DNA from: Bryobacterales bacterium
GTDB lineage: Bacteria; Acidobacteriota; Terriglobia; Bryobacterales; Bryobacteraceae
Reading direction: 5' to 3'
DNA: 40,715 bases
Assembly: GCA_020847315.1 (NCBI GenBank)
Contig: JADLCF010000082.1
Span: forward strand, 1-40,715
The stretch's first letter is position 1. Every line of letters starts with the position of its first letter. The translations under genes were made by a program, and so were the position numbers. The notes beneath the pieces are model-generated. The model worked only from the letters and a program-made list of their open reading frames with translations, searched no databases and was not told the origin of the DNA. Positions 1 to 7,460 of this stretch are shown here, in pieces.

Positions 1-162
1 ATTCTTGAAATACTCATTGCCTCGCTCGACGAAACGCACTTTCGCGGTTTCCGGGTCGAGATTGCAACCGCCCAGCAGGAAAAGCATCGATGCAACCAGG
101 AGGAACGCGGCGGAGGGCTTCGCCGACACACGGATAGCAGGCACAATTCTGGACAGCCACAT
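1..162 (-). CDS. TPR-type lipoprotein, N-terminal part (runs off the window)
   Basis: Only the first 54 codons are in the window; the reading frame is open to base 1. The start is the ATG at 160-162. Residues 1-33 form a lipoprotein signal: a basic N-region, a hydrophobic stretch (AAFLLVASMLFLLGG) and a lipobox ending in Cys33, so the mature protein should be lipid-anchored, probably in the outer membrane. The residues after the Cys (RFVERGNEYFKN) look like the first helix of a tetratricopeptide repeat. It lies 100 bases downstream of the TolC-like gene on the same strand and may be the last visible gene of that operon. The lipoprotein call is firm; the TPR call rests on about 12 residues and the function is unknown. 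Confidence 0.6.
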   Translation of the reverse strand, partial: MWLSRIVPAIRVSAKPSAAFLLVASMLFLLGGCNLDPETAKVRFVERGNEYFKN

Positions 163-262
163 GATGATACTAATTTTCCTCGAATCGGGCACCCAATTCA
201 ATGTTTTCCGTTTAAGTACGGGTTGATGTCTTGCCGACGTTCTGGCGCCAGGATCTCGCATC

Positions 263-1606
263 CTATTGGAACCATGCCAACAAACTGCCTGTTTTGTGCA
301 GGAGGTCGTAGCCGGCTTGCTCGGCGGAAGCACGACTCCGATAGTACTCTACCCACTTTCGGTTCTCGTCGGAACGCGCCTCTTCGAGTTCTTCGAGCCG
401 GGCCTTGCCTTCATTTACACGCGCCAACAAAACACTGACATGCTCGCGGGCGGCTTCGAGATCGAGAGACGCCACTTCCTGATAAGCCTTCGCATCCTGG
501 GCAGCCCGCGCGGCATTGGCGGCATCGAGAGCAACTCGGCGTTCTGCCGTCTGGAGGTTCAAGCGGAGCCGTTCCGCTTCGACCGCCGCCTCCGATTGCT
601 CCGCCTTTGCCGCGCTACCGGTGAAGAGTGGCAATTCAAAACTCGCTCCTACCTGGCCATTGTGACGCTCGAAACGGTTGTAGTAGTCGTCGTAATTGTT
701 AAATTTGCTGAACATCGAGTACTGGCTCACCAAGCGGATGACCGGCCAGCGCGCGGCATTCGCGCCCTTCGCCCGAAAGTGGTTCGCGGCCAGGTACACT
801 TTCAGCTTCTTCACTTCCGTGCTTGCTTCCACGGCATCGGCGGCCGCGGAAGTTGGGTCCGGCGCGGCTGGGGCTGCCCGTTCCTCGCCGGCGGGCGCGA
901 CCGGCTCTCCGGTTGCAAGCCCAAGGAGGAAGCCGAGTTCGGCTTGTGCCCGGGCCGATGCGGTTTCCATCTCCCGAAGGCGATAGCGGGCGGCGGCAAG
1001 CGATGCGCGGGCGCGCTTGGCGTCCAGGGGGAGCGCCCGGCCTTCCTGCAATTGGCGTTCCCGGATGGCGGCGACGCGCTCCAAACTGGCGACCCCGGCC
1101 TGCAAGGATTGCCGGGCCAGAGTGAGCGCCTCGGCATCCAGAAACTGACGCGCGACCTCCAGTGCGGCCGCAGCCTGCTTCTCGCGCTCCGTGAGGATGT
1201 CACCCTTGGCCCGCTCGCGTGCTTCGGCGATGCGGTAGCGCGCCGGGCGGTCAAAGAGGGTCATGGAGGCCTGCGCGTTGATGATGCTCGGCCCGGAACC
1301 GCCCACGTTCATGGGAAACCCGCTGGTGTAGGCGAGCCCGCTGCCCACGCCCAACTTCAGGGAAAACGGATCTGCAATCTGCTGGGCGCGAATCTCCGAT
1401 TCCCGTTGATCAAGCCGCGCGAGGAGGACGTCGGGGTTCTGACGAAGGGCCAGCCGCACGCATTCTTTGAGAGATAGCGTTCGCGGGGAAATCGCCGGCT
1501 CAGCCCGCTGCGCGCCGCTGAGCGAGGGCAGGATGCAGACAACGGCGAGAATCAAGAGCACCGCCGAAACGCGGTGGATGAATGCTGAACGCAGGGAAGC
1601 GATCAT
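263..1606 (-). CDS. TolC-family outer membrane efflux protein
   Basis: About 447 residues, the usual length for a TolC/OEP monomer. The start chosen is ATG 1604-1606, preceded by AAGGAG with a 9-base spacer and followed by a clean signal peptide (hydrophobic core VSAVLLILAVVCILPSL, then a cleavage region near SGAQ). An upstream TTG at 1628-1630 is possible but less likely. The body shows the two-fold OEP pattern of long Ala/Glu/Arg-rich helices, with typical phrases such as LSLKECVRLALRQNPDVLLA near the N-terminus and SFELPLFTGSAAKAE in the second repeat. Family knowledge: TolC proteins form the outer membrane and periplasmic exit channel of tripartite efflux or type I secretion systems. It follows the MacB-type permease gene by 75 bases on the same strand, so it is probably that transporter's channel. 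No membrane fusion protein gene is visible. Confidence 0.9.
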   Translation of the reverse strand: MIASLRSAFIHRVSAVLLILAVVCILPSLSGAQRAEPAISPRTLSLKECVRLALRQNPDVLLARLDQRESEIRAQQIADPFSLKLGVGSGLAYTSGFPMNVGGSGPSIINAQASMTLFDRPARYRIAEARERAKGDILTEREKQAAAALEVARQFLDAEALTLARQSLQAGVASLERVAAIRERQLQEGRALPLDAKRARASLAAARYRLREMETASARAQAELGFLLGLATGEPVAPAGEERAAPAAPDPTSAAADAVEASTEVKKLKVYLAANHFRAKGANAARWPVIRLVSQYSMFSKFNNYDDYYNRFERHNGQVGASFELPLFTGSAAKAEQSEAAVEAERLRLNLQTAERRVALDAANAARAAQDAKAYQEVASLDLEAAREHVSVLLARVNEGKARLEELEEARSDENRKWVEYYRSRASAEQAGYDLLHKTGSLLAWFQ

Positions 1607-1681
1607 CGTCGACAACTCCTTCACCGGCAAACCGGCCGTACCCTTCTCCGCGCGGAAATGGCGCAGTGCCCACTCATAACG

Positions 1682-2887
1682 TCACTCATAGCGGAGCGCT
1701 TCCGTGGGATTGAGCCGGGAGGCGCGGTTTGCCGGCAGATAGCCAAACACCAAACCCACTGTGCAACTGGTGACAAAAGCGACCAGAATGGAGACCGGCG
1801 AAACGGGGATCTGCAAGTCGTCCAGAAAATACCCGGCGCTGACGGGCACGGCGACGCCGATCAGGATCCCGAGCAGCCCGCCCGCCAGGCTCAAGATCAT
1901 CGCCTCAATCAGAAATTGCTGCCGGACGACGGTGCGGGAAGCGCCAACGGCCATGCGAACGCCTATCTCGCGCGTCCGCTCCGTCACGGTTACCAGCATG
2001 ATGTTCATGATGCCGATCCCGGAAATGATCAAGGCGATTGCCGAAATCAGGATGAGCACCACGGTCAACACCAGCGCGATGCTCTTGGCCGCCTCGAGAA
2101 TCGCCGTTAGATTTTCGACGGCATATCGCGCTCCGGGCCGGTGCCGGGATTCCAGAATCTTCCGCAACTGGGCAGTAATGGGCGCCACGTCGTCCGGAGA
2201 AGCCACCTGCACGTACAACGGATCAATGCGCTCCACTGGTGAGAAATAGCGAAGGACGGTGATGGGGATGAGCGCCGTCTCGCTACCCAGCTCCGAAAGG
2301 CCGAACGTCTCCGTCCGCTCCCGGAAGACGCCGATGACGGTGAACTGGAGGCGCGCGATCTTGAGGATTCGCCCGATCGCCGCCGAGGGCGAGCCGAACA
2401 GCCTTTTCGCGAGACGCTCCGTGAGCATCACAACCTTGGCTCGGGTGGCGACTTCATCGGCGGTAAGAAAACGGCCGGAAACGACCACCAGGTTCCGGAC
2501 GGCAGGGTAGGCGTCATCGGAACCGATAACGCGCAAATCCTCCTCGCGGCCATCGATGACGATGCTGTCATAGGTGGTCATGATGCCGGTGGCAGCCACG
2601 ATTTGCGGCCCGAGTTCGCGGCGCACGGCCTCCACATCGGCCCATTTGACGAAATCCGCCTGCACTTCGGGGGCGGCGCGGCTGCCTGCTTCGTAGTAGG
2701 CGTAGACGAGGTTTGAGCCAATCCCGCGTATCTGCTCAAGGATGTAATCCCGCCCGGTGAGCGAGATCGTGACTACCAGAATGACCGCGGCGTTCCCGAT
2801 CACCATGCCCAGGGAAGTCAGCACCGTTCGCACCTTGTTGGCGCGCAGGGCCTGAAAGCTGAAGCTGACGATATCGCGGAGATCCAT
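1682..2887 (-). CDS. MacB/FtsX-type ABC transporter permease
   Basis: 401 residues. The N-terminus (RDIVSFSFQALRANKVRTVLTSLGMVIG) is the standard MacB-permease opening with a first membrane helix. A large periplasmic MacB_PCD-like domain follows (about residues 45-265), then three C-terminal membrane helices of the FtsX domain containing the conserved ERTREIGVRMAVGA segment. E. coli MacB has a fused N-terminal ATPase; here the ATPase is absent, so a separate LolD/MacB-type ATPase must be encoded elsewhere. Family role: mechanotransmission for export of lipoproteins, peptides or antibiotics through TolC. Gene order TPR protein, permease, TolC on one strand supports an export operon. The stop of the TPR gene lies 12 bases upstream of this start. 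The substrate cannot be told. Confidence 0.92.
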   Translation of the reverse strand: MDLRDIVSFSFQALRANKVRTVLTSLGMVIGNAAVILVVTISLTGRDYILEQIRGIGSNLVYAYYEAGSRAAPEVQADFVKWADVEAVRRELGPQIVAATGIMTTYDSIVIDGREEDLRVIGSDDAYPAVRNLVVVSGRFLTADEVATRAKVVMLTERLAKRLFGSPSAAIGRILKIARLQFTVIGVFRERTETFGLSELGSETALIPITVLRYFSPVERIDPLYVQVASPDDVAPITAQLRKILESRHRPGARYAVENLTAILEAAKSIALVLTVVLILISAIALIISGIGIMNIMLVTVTERTREIGVRMAVGASRTVVRQQFLIEAMILSLAGGLLGILIGVAVPVSAGYFLDDLQIPVSPVSILVAFVTSCTVGLVFGYLPANRASRLNPTEALRYE

Positions 2888-2899
2888 GGGCGGCTGACG

Positions 2900-3769
2900 C
2901 TACTTCTTATCCAGTTTCTCCAGTTTCGCAAGCAACTGCTCAACTTCAAACGGCGATGGATCTTCATCGCGCCGCGAGGAAGCCTTGTATTTTGCGAGGA
3001 GTTCCCGGGCGAAACTGAGGTTCCTGCCCGAACGGACGAGCAGGGCGGCCTCGTCGAACAGCAGCCGGGGGGCGCCCGGCGCGATAGATTTCGCTCTGGC
3101 GAGCGAGCTATCGGCTTTCGCCGTCATCCCGCGACGCGTGTAAAATTTCGCCAGATCAATGCAACGTCCGACGCTTTTTGGGGCGTGCGCCTGGGCCGCC
3201 AGATAGAATTTCTCAGCGGCTGCGTAATCGTTGCCTTTTTCGGCAATTTCCCCTTGCATCGTTGCGTATTCCGCGGCATCGAGGGGCTTTACGGTTTCCG
3301 CGAGAGCGCGCGCTTTCTCAACGCCGCCTCCAAGAAAACCCGGCGCGGACATGTAGAACGAGAAAAGGTCGCTCACCGCTTCGAGGTTTTTGGGGTCCAG
3401 CTTCACCGCCGCTTCGAAGGAATCGCGGGCTTTCCTGGCTAAGCCTAATGCGCTGAAGGGGTTGGCTTGATCCGCGCGCATGCCCTGGGCGCGCCCGAGC
3501 CAGTTCCTGGCGTTCGAATTTTTCGGATCCAGGGCAACCGCGCGTTCAAAGGCCGATTCCGCCTTCTCGAACTGCCCGATCCGGAAATAGGCGCGGCCGA
3601 GGAGCAGTGTTTCCGGGAGAGACTTCGCTCCGCTGCCTGTGAGGAGACGGATCGCCTGCTGGTAATTCTGTTGGGAAACGGCATTCGATGCCTCATCAAG
3701 CGTACCGGCGAAAGCAGCCACCGCGAAGAGGGGCAGCAATGCGATGATAAAGCGTAGGGATCGCACCAT
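2900..3769 (-). CDS. Exported tetratricopeptide-repeat protein
   Basis: About 289 residues from the ATG at 3767-3769, which gives a good signal peptide (VRSLRFIIALLPLFAVAAFAG). Starts further upstream (for example ATG 3806-3808) would place a charged stretch before it and are less likely. The mature part is helical repeats: segments such as ALLLGRAYFRIGQFEKAESAFERAVALDP-type and AVKLDPKNLEAVSDLF-type phrases are canonical TPRs, about five to six repeats, ending in a Lys-rich tail. TPR proteins are protein-protein interaction scaffolds; here it is probably periplasmic. It is first in the minus-strand operon with the MacB-type permease (12 bases downstream) and TolC, so it may be an accessory of that exporter. 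No enzymatic function is visible. Confidence 0.82.
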   Translation of the reverse strand: MVRSLRFIIALLPLFAVAAFAGTLDEASNAVSQQNYQQAIRLLTGSGAKSLPETLLLGRAYFRIGQFEKAESAFERAVALDPKNSNARNWLGRAQGMRADQANPFSALGLARKARDSFEAAVKLDPKNLEAVSDLFSFYMSAPGFLGGGVEKARALAETVKPLDAAEYATMQGEIAEKGNDYAAAEKFYLAAQAHAPKSVGRCIDLAKFYTRRGMTAKADSSLARAKSIAPGAPRLLFDEAALLVRSGRNLSFARELLAKYKASSRRDEDPSPFEVEQLLAKLEKLDKK

Positions 3770-3912
3770 CGGTTCCGCCAGATCAAGTTTGTAACCAGTT
3801 ACCCGCATGCCCCGCCTTTCTGTGAAGGATGTCTGCCGGTGCGGGATTCGTTTCACGATATCGCAACGGATCCCTCTCGTCTTGCCGTCCAATACGTGAA
3901 CGGTGACGAAGT

Positions 3913-3928
3913 CTACTATTTATAGTAG
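3913..3928. promoter_or_regulatory. Perfect 16-bp dyad between divergent genes, candidate operator
   Basis: CTACTATTTATAGTAG is a perfect inverted repeat (7-base arms, 2-base centre). It lies between the minus-strand TPR/efflux operon and the plus-strand carboxypeptidase-regulatory/TPR gene. It contains -10-like hexamers on both strands (TATAGT on plus, TATAAA on minus), so a protein bound here could control both promoters. The TACTA...TAGTA half-sites resemble BlaI/MecI-type operators but with different spacing, and no regulator gene is adjacent. The dyad is seen directly; its function is inference. Confidence 0.5.
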
Positions 3929-3970
3929 GATGCAATGAGAGGAAGGGATTCAGAGTTGGAGGTCTTCAAA

Positions 3971-5125
3971 ATGAAATTCAATCGCAGCCTCGTGTTCGCG
4001 CTCACAGCGATGATGCTGCTTTTCACCGGTGTCGCCTCGGCCCAGCTTTCGCGGATTCGCGGAAGAGTGATCGGTGAAGATGGCAAGCCCTTGCAGAATG
4101 CGGTCATTAAAATTGAGCGCACGGACATGAAGGGCAACTACGACGTCAAGACCAATAAGAAGGGTGAGTACCTTCATGCCGGTATTCCGTTCAGCGGCAC
4201 CTACAATGTGGTGCTGACGGTGGGCGGGCAGGAGCGGGACCGCGTCCAGGGAGTCCGGACCAAGTTTGGCGGGGAAGAAGAGATCAACTTCAACCTGAAG
4301 GAAGTCGCCGACAAACAGAAGGCGGCGCAGGCTGCGGCGGCCTCCGGCCAGCTGACCGAAGAGCAGACCCGGGGCATGACCAAAGAGCAGAAGGCGGCCA
4401 TGGAGAAAGCCATGGATGAGCGCAAGAAGGCGATGGCCAAGAACAAGGAGTTGAACGACGCTTTCAACGCGGCCATGGAAGCACGGCAGGCCAAGAACTA
4501 TGACGTCGCCATCACGAACTTTGAGAAGGCCTACGCGCTTGACCCATCGCAATCCGTGATCATTGAGAACATGGCCGGAGCTTACGCCGAGAAAGCAGAT
4601 ACGCTGAAGGGCGACGAACGGACGGCGGCGCTGAAGAAGGCGGCGGAGTTGTATGCGAAGAGCCTGGAGACGCAGCCGAGCGCGCCAGTGTATAACAACC
4701 GCGGGCTGATTCTGGCAAAGCTGGGCGATATCGAAGGCGCCAAGGCCGCCCTCAAGCAGGCCGCGCAACTCGATCCGCCGAATGCGGGCATGTACTACTA
4801 CAACATGGGCGCGGAACTCACGAATCGGGGAGATGCCGCGGGCGCGTCCGAGGCCTTCAAGATGGCTACGGAAGCGAACCCCAACCACGTGAACGCGCAA
4901 TTCCAACTGGCGATGAGCCTGATCGGCCAAGCCAAGATGGACGATAAGGGAAATGTCGTTCCGCCCCCGGGCACGCTCGAAGCGCTGGGGAAGGTGATCG
5001 AACTCGCCCCCACATCTCCGCAAGCGGCGGAAGCCAAGGCGATGATTGAGACGCTCAGCGGTTCCGTGGACACGCGCTACACGGCGCCGGGCGCGCAGAA
5101 GGCGAAGCCCGCCAAGAGAAAGTAA
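3971..5125 (+). CDS. Secreted carboxypeptidase-regulatory-like domain and TPR protein
   Basis: 384 residues from ATG 3971, chosen because GGAGG lies 8 bases upstream and a clear signal peptide follows (SLVFALTAMMLLFTGVASAQ). After cleavage, residues about 26-115 form a beta-rich carboxypeptidase D regulatory-like (transthyretin-like) fold: GRVIGEDGKPLQNAVIKI, GEYLHAGIP, then YNVVLTVGG. Residues about 115-165 are a Lys/Gln/Ala-rich probable coiled coil. Residues about 170-350 contain at least three TPR units (NYDVAITNFEKAYALDP; YNNRGLILAKLGDIEGAKAAL; AASEAFKMATEANPNH-like). The C-terminus is basic. No catalytic motif is present, so it is probably a cell-surface or periplasmic scaffold. It diverges from the efflux operon across the 3913-3928 dyad. 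Confidence 0.82.
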   Translation: MKFNRSLVFALTAMMLLFTGVASAQLSRIRGRVIGEDGKPLQNAVIKIERTDMKGNYDVKTNKKGEYLHAGIPFSGTYNVVLTVGGQERDRVQGVRTKFGGEEEINFNLKEVADKQKAAQAAAASGQLTEEQTRGMTKEQKAAMEKAMDERKKAMAKNKELNDAFNAAMEARQAKNYDVAITNFEKAYALDPSQSVIIENMAGAYAEKADTLKGDERTAALKKAAELYAKSLETQPSAPVYNNRGLILAKLGDIEGAKAALKQAAQLDPPNAGMYYYNMGAELTNRGDAAGASEAFKMATEANPNHVNAQFQLAMSLIGQAKMDDKGNVVPPPGTLEALGKVIELAPTSPQAAEAKAMIETLSGSVDTRYTAPGAQKAKPAKRK

Positions 5126-5176
5126 CACGCGCGCCGGCCGGGCTGCGTGAATGAAGGCAGTGAATCCCTGCATGGC

Positions 5177-5227
5177 GGAACGGGCGCTCGCGTGACTGCG
5201 TGGCGCCCGTTCCACTTCCGGGAACGG
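5177..5227 (+). promoter_or_regulatory. Overlapping alternative hairpins upstream of the 5252 gene
   Basis: Segment A (5177-5187, GGAACGGGCGC) pairs perfectly over 11 bases with segment B (5203-5213, GCGCCCGTTCC). Segment C (5221-5227, GGAACGG) repeats the start of A and can pair instead with the end of B over 7 bases. The A:B and B:C hairpins are mutually exclusive. They sit between the stop of the TPR gene (5125) and the GGAGGAGAGGAGG ribosome-binding region at 5232-5244. No T-run follows, so a simple intrinsic terminator is unlikely. A termination or translation switch is inference. Confidence 0.45.
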
Positions 5228-5251
5228 AAATGGAGGAGAGGAGGTCCCGGA

Positions 5252-5566
5252 ATGATCCGGATGCTGATTTACCTGCTGGCGGCGATCTTCGCGATTACGC
5301 TCGTCCGCATTTTCGCCGGCATCATTGCGCGTGGCCTCGGAACCTATCTTGGGGCGCCCCGTTCGACAACCTCCGCGGGGGCACGGCCCGGCAACGCTCG
5401 CGCCACTGGCGGGGGTAAGCAAGGCGTCCTGCGCAAGGATTCGCTCACGGGGGTTTATATCGCGGAAGAAATTGCCATCACCAAGGTGATCAACGGCCGC
5501 ACGCACTATTTCGCCTCCGACGAGAATCTCCGGGAGTACTTGAAGCGCGCTCCCGCCGGCGCTTAG
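5252..5566 (+). CDS. Small membrane-anchored protein with cysteine-less YHS-like domain
   Basis: 104 residues from ATG 5252, with AGGAGG 7-8 bases upstream. Residues about 4-26 form one membrane helix. Residues 35-60 are a Gly/Ala/Arg/Thr-rich linker. Residues 61-100 resemble a YHS/PP0621-type zinc-ribbon module: DSLTGVYIAEE aligns with the usual D-P-V-C-G-x-x-V pattern, and NGRTHYFASDENLREYLK aligns with the G-x-x-Y-Y-F-C-S-x-x-C pattern. All three metal-binding cysteines are replaced (Thr66, Ala88, Asn92), so metal binding by the usual ligands is not expected. It follows the alternative hairpins at 5177-5227 and precedes a promoter-like sequence at 5638. The family assignment is by eye from these motifs. 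Function unknown. Confidence 0.7.
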   Translation: MIRMLIYLLAAIFAITLVRIFAGIIARGLGTYLGAPRSTTSAGARPGNARATGGGKQGVLRKDSLTGVYIAEEIAITKVINGRTHYFASDENLREYLKRAPAGA

Positions 5567-5637
5567 ACCGATTCCCGCCCTCGTCCGCTTTCAGATAAGA
5601 CTCTCCGATTCATCCAATCTCTCTACCCGCGAAGTTA

Positions 5638-5672
5638 TATAATGGCGGGAACCCGCCCGAGGGTCTTCCCTC
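5638..5672 (+). promoter_or_regulatory. Consensus -10 box followed by two tandem hairpins
   Basis: TATAAT at 5638-5643 matches the sigma-70 -10 consensus exactly; no good -35 is seen at 17 bases. Two perfect small inverted repeats follow at once: GGCGGG-AA-CCCGCC (5644-5657) and GAGGG-TCTT-CCCTC (5659-5672). A transcript starting just after the -10 would carry one or both at its 5' end, ahead of the GGAGG at about 5690 and the DUF1080 start at 5705. They could protect the mRNA 5' end or affect initiation; this is inference. Confidence 0.45.
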
Positions 5673-5704
5673 TTCGCGCCGGGTAACGGGAGGAACTCTA
5701 GCCG

Positions 5705-6949
5705 ATGTCACGACCATTCTCCACGCGCCGCGCGCTGCTCGCGATCACTGCCCTAATTGCGGCATGCGGGCTCGGGGCGCAGCCGAAGCCACCCGCCGGG
5801 TACGTTGCCCTCTTTAACGGCAAGGACATCCGCAATTTCGACATCCGGAGCGGGCACGCGAAGTATCGGGTGGAGAACTTCGAACTGATCGGCAGGACCA
5901 TCGAGGGCAGCCCAAACACGTTCCTTACCCCGAAAAAGGAGTATGGCGATTTTGTTCTTGAATATGAGGTGAAGGTGGATCCGCGCTTGAATTCCGGGGT
6001 TCAGGTGCGCAGTCACGAGTACAGCGGGGAGACCGAGGCTACGATCTTCAACGGGAAAGAGTTCGTGAACCGCAAGTTCCCGAAGGGGCGTTTTTACGGG
6101 TATCAGGTAGAAATCTCCAACACGAAGGCGGGGAACTCGGGCGGCATTTACGACGAGGCCCGCCGAGGCTGGCTGTACGAACCTACTCCCGCGAACAACC
6201 CGGAGTGCGCGAAGGCGTTTCGCGATAACGAGTGGAACCACTACAAAGTGATCGCCGAGGGCGCCCGCATCCAAACCTTCGTGAATGGAGCCAAGTGCGC
6301 GGATGTCATCGACTCGATGGACCTCACGGGCTATATCGGCTTCCAGGTACACCAGTTCAAAGGCGATTCCCCGGCGGAAGTCCGCTGGAGGAATATCTAT
6401 CTCAAAGACAACGGGAAGCACGTTTGGAGGCGCATTTTCGACGGAAAGACCACGAAGGGATGGATCCATCGAGGCGGATCGAAGTTCACGGTCGCGGACG
6501 GCGTGATTCATGGCAAGACCGATCCCGCGGACCCCACCGCGGGAGTTCTCATCTACGACCGGCCCTACAAGGACGTCGTTTCCCGTCTGCAGTTCAAGAT
6601 CGATTCCGGCAACAGCGGATATTTTTTCCGGGCGAAGAAGGAGAACCTCTGGGGCTATGAGGCGGAGATCGACGCCACGAAGGGGACGGGCGGCCTCTAC
6701 GAGGTGGGTGGGCGTAAGTGGGTGACCGCGCCTGAAGATAACGCGCTCGTGAAGAAGGATGATTGGAGCGAACTAGCGGTGGCTGCCATTGGCAATCGCG
6801 TCGTGATTCACTTGAACGGGCGCAAGACCGTCGATCTTCCGAACGATCCCGGTGTGAGCGCCGAGGGATACCTTGCGCTTCAGGCGCATGGCAGAATGGA
6901 AACCAGCGTCTGGTTCCGGAATATTGAGGTTGCCGAGAAGGCGAAGTAG
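5705..6949 (+). CDS. Two-domain DUF1080 protein (3-keto-disaccharide hydrolase family)
   Basis: 414 residues. The signal sequence ends in LIAAC, so it may be a lipoprotein (Cys21), or be cleaved by signal peptidase I near GAQ. Two copies of the DUF1080 concanavalin-like beta-sandwich follow. The first (about 30-230) runs from GYVALFNGKDIRNFDI through LNSGVQVRSHEY and ISNTKAGNSGGIYDEARRGW to VRWRNIYLKD. The second (about 238-412) runs from WRRIFDGKTTKGWI through GNSGYFFRAKKENLWGYEAEI to VWFRNIEV. Family knowledge: DUF1080 proteins include 3-keto-disaccharide hydrolases and related 3-keto-glycoside cleaving enzymes, and are expanded in Acidobacteriota, Planctomycetota and Bacteroidota. An exported sugar-processing role is likely; the substrate is unknown. 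No 3-dehydrogenase partner lies beside it. Confidence 0.9.
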   Translation: MSRPFSTRRALLAITALIAACGLGAQPKPPAGYVALFNGKDIRNFDIRSGHAKYRVENFELIGRTIEGSPNTFLTPKKEYGDFVLEYEVKVDPRLNSGVQVRSHEYSGETEATIFNGKEFVNRKFPKGRFYGYQVEISNTKAGNSGGIYDEARRGWLYEPTPANNPECAKAFRDNEWNHYKVIAEGARIQTFVNGAKCADVIDSMDLTGYIGFQVHQFKGDSPAEVRWRNIYLKDNGKHVWRRIFDGKTTKGWIHRGGSKFTVADGVIHGKTDPADPTAGVLIYDRPYKDVVSRLQFKIDSGNSGYFFRAKKENLWGYEAEIDATKGTGGLYEVGGRKWVTAPEDNALVKKDDWSELAVAAIGNRVVIHLNGRKTVDLPNDPGVSAEGYLALQAHGRMETSVWFRNIEVAEKAK

Positions 6950-6991
6950 ACCTCCCGATTTCACAGTGGAGCGCCCGGCGCGGCCGCACGC

Positions 6992-7447
6992 ATGGCTGAG
7001 TTCAGATATCCGGCGAAGCTCTATCTGCTTACCGCTCTCCTGGGCGTGATGACGCTCGTGTATTCCGTTACGCGATTGGCGGAGGCGAAGGACTACGAGG
7101 ATACGCTCCCCTTTCGTGTGCAAATTGCCCGGCTGGCGGGCGTGAAGCAACGGATTGCAAGTGAGCGCATGGTGGGCTATCTGAGCGACCTGGATCCTGA
7201 ACATTCCGCATACGCACAGCTCTATTTTCCGACGCAGTATGTGCTTGCGCCCACGCTGCTCGTTCCGCTGGAGGATGACCCCGGCACGAAGTTCGTCCTC
7301 GGGAACTTCACACGGCAGGGGGACTATGCCGCAGTCGGCCGTGAGCATGGTCTCGAAATTGTCGTGGAGTTCCCCATGGGCGTTGTCCTTTACCGGGTGT
7401 TAGCGGAGGCTCCCGCGTCGGGCGAGCAGGCGCATCCGGGCCGGTAG
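6992..7447 (+). CDS. Membrane-anchored hypothetical protein linked to a GT-C glycosyltransferase
   Basis: 151 residues. One membrane helix near the N-terminus (LYLLTALLGVMTLVYSV) is followed by a soluble domain with the phrases VGYLSDLD, AYAQLYFPTQYVLAPTLLVPL, KFVLGNF and HGLEIVVEFPMGVVLYRVL. From memory, similar segments occur as the extracytoplasmic C-terminal portion of some large GT-C membrane glycosyltransferases, so this could be a detached accessory domain; that link is inference. The next gene, a polytopic GT-C-like protein, starts only 13 bases after this stop, which strongly suggests cotranscription and joint function. No enzymatic residues are recognised. Confidence 0.72.
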   Translation: MAEFRYPAKLYLLTALLGVMTLVYSVTRLAEAKDYEDTLPFRVQIARLAGVKQRIASERMVGYLSDLDPEHSAYAQLYFPTQYVLAPTLLVPLEDDPGTKFVLGNFTRQGDYAAVGREHGLEIVVEFPMGVVLYRVLAEAPASGEQAHPGR

Positions 7448-7460
7448 CTTTTGGAACGCG

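Noticed and set aside
3950-5506. A 518-codon minus-strand reading frame opposite the carboxypeptidase-regulatory/TPR gene
   Set aside because: No ribosome-binding site, signal or domain; the plus-strand gene has all of these.
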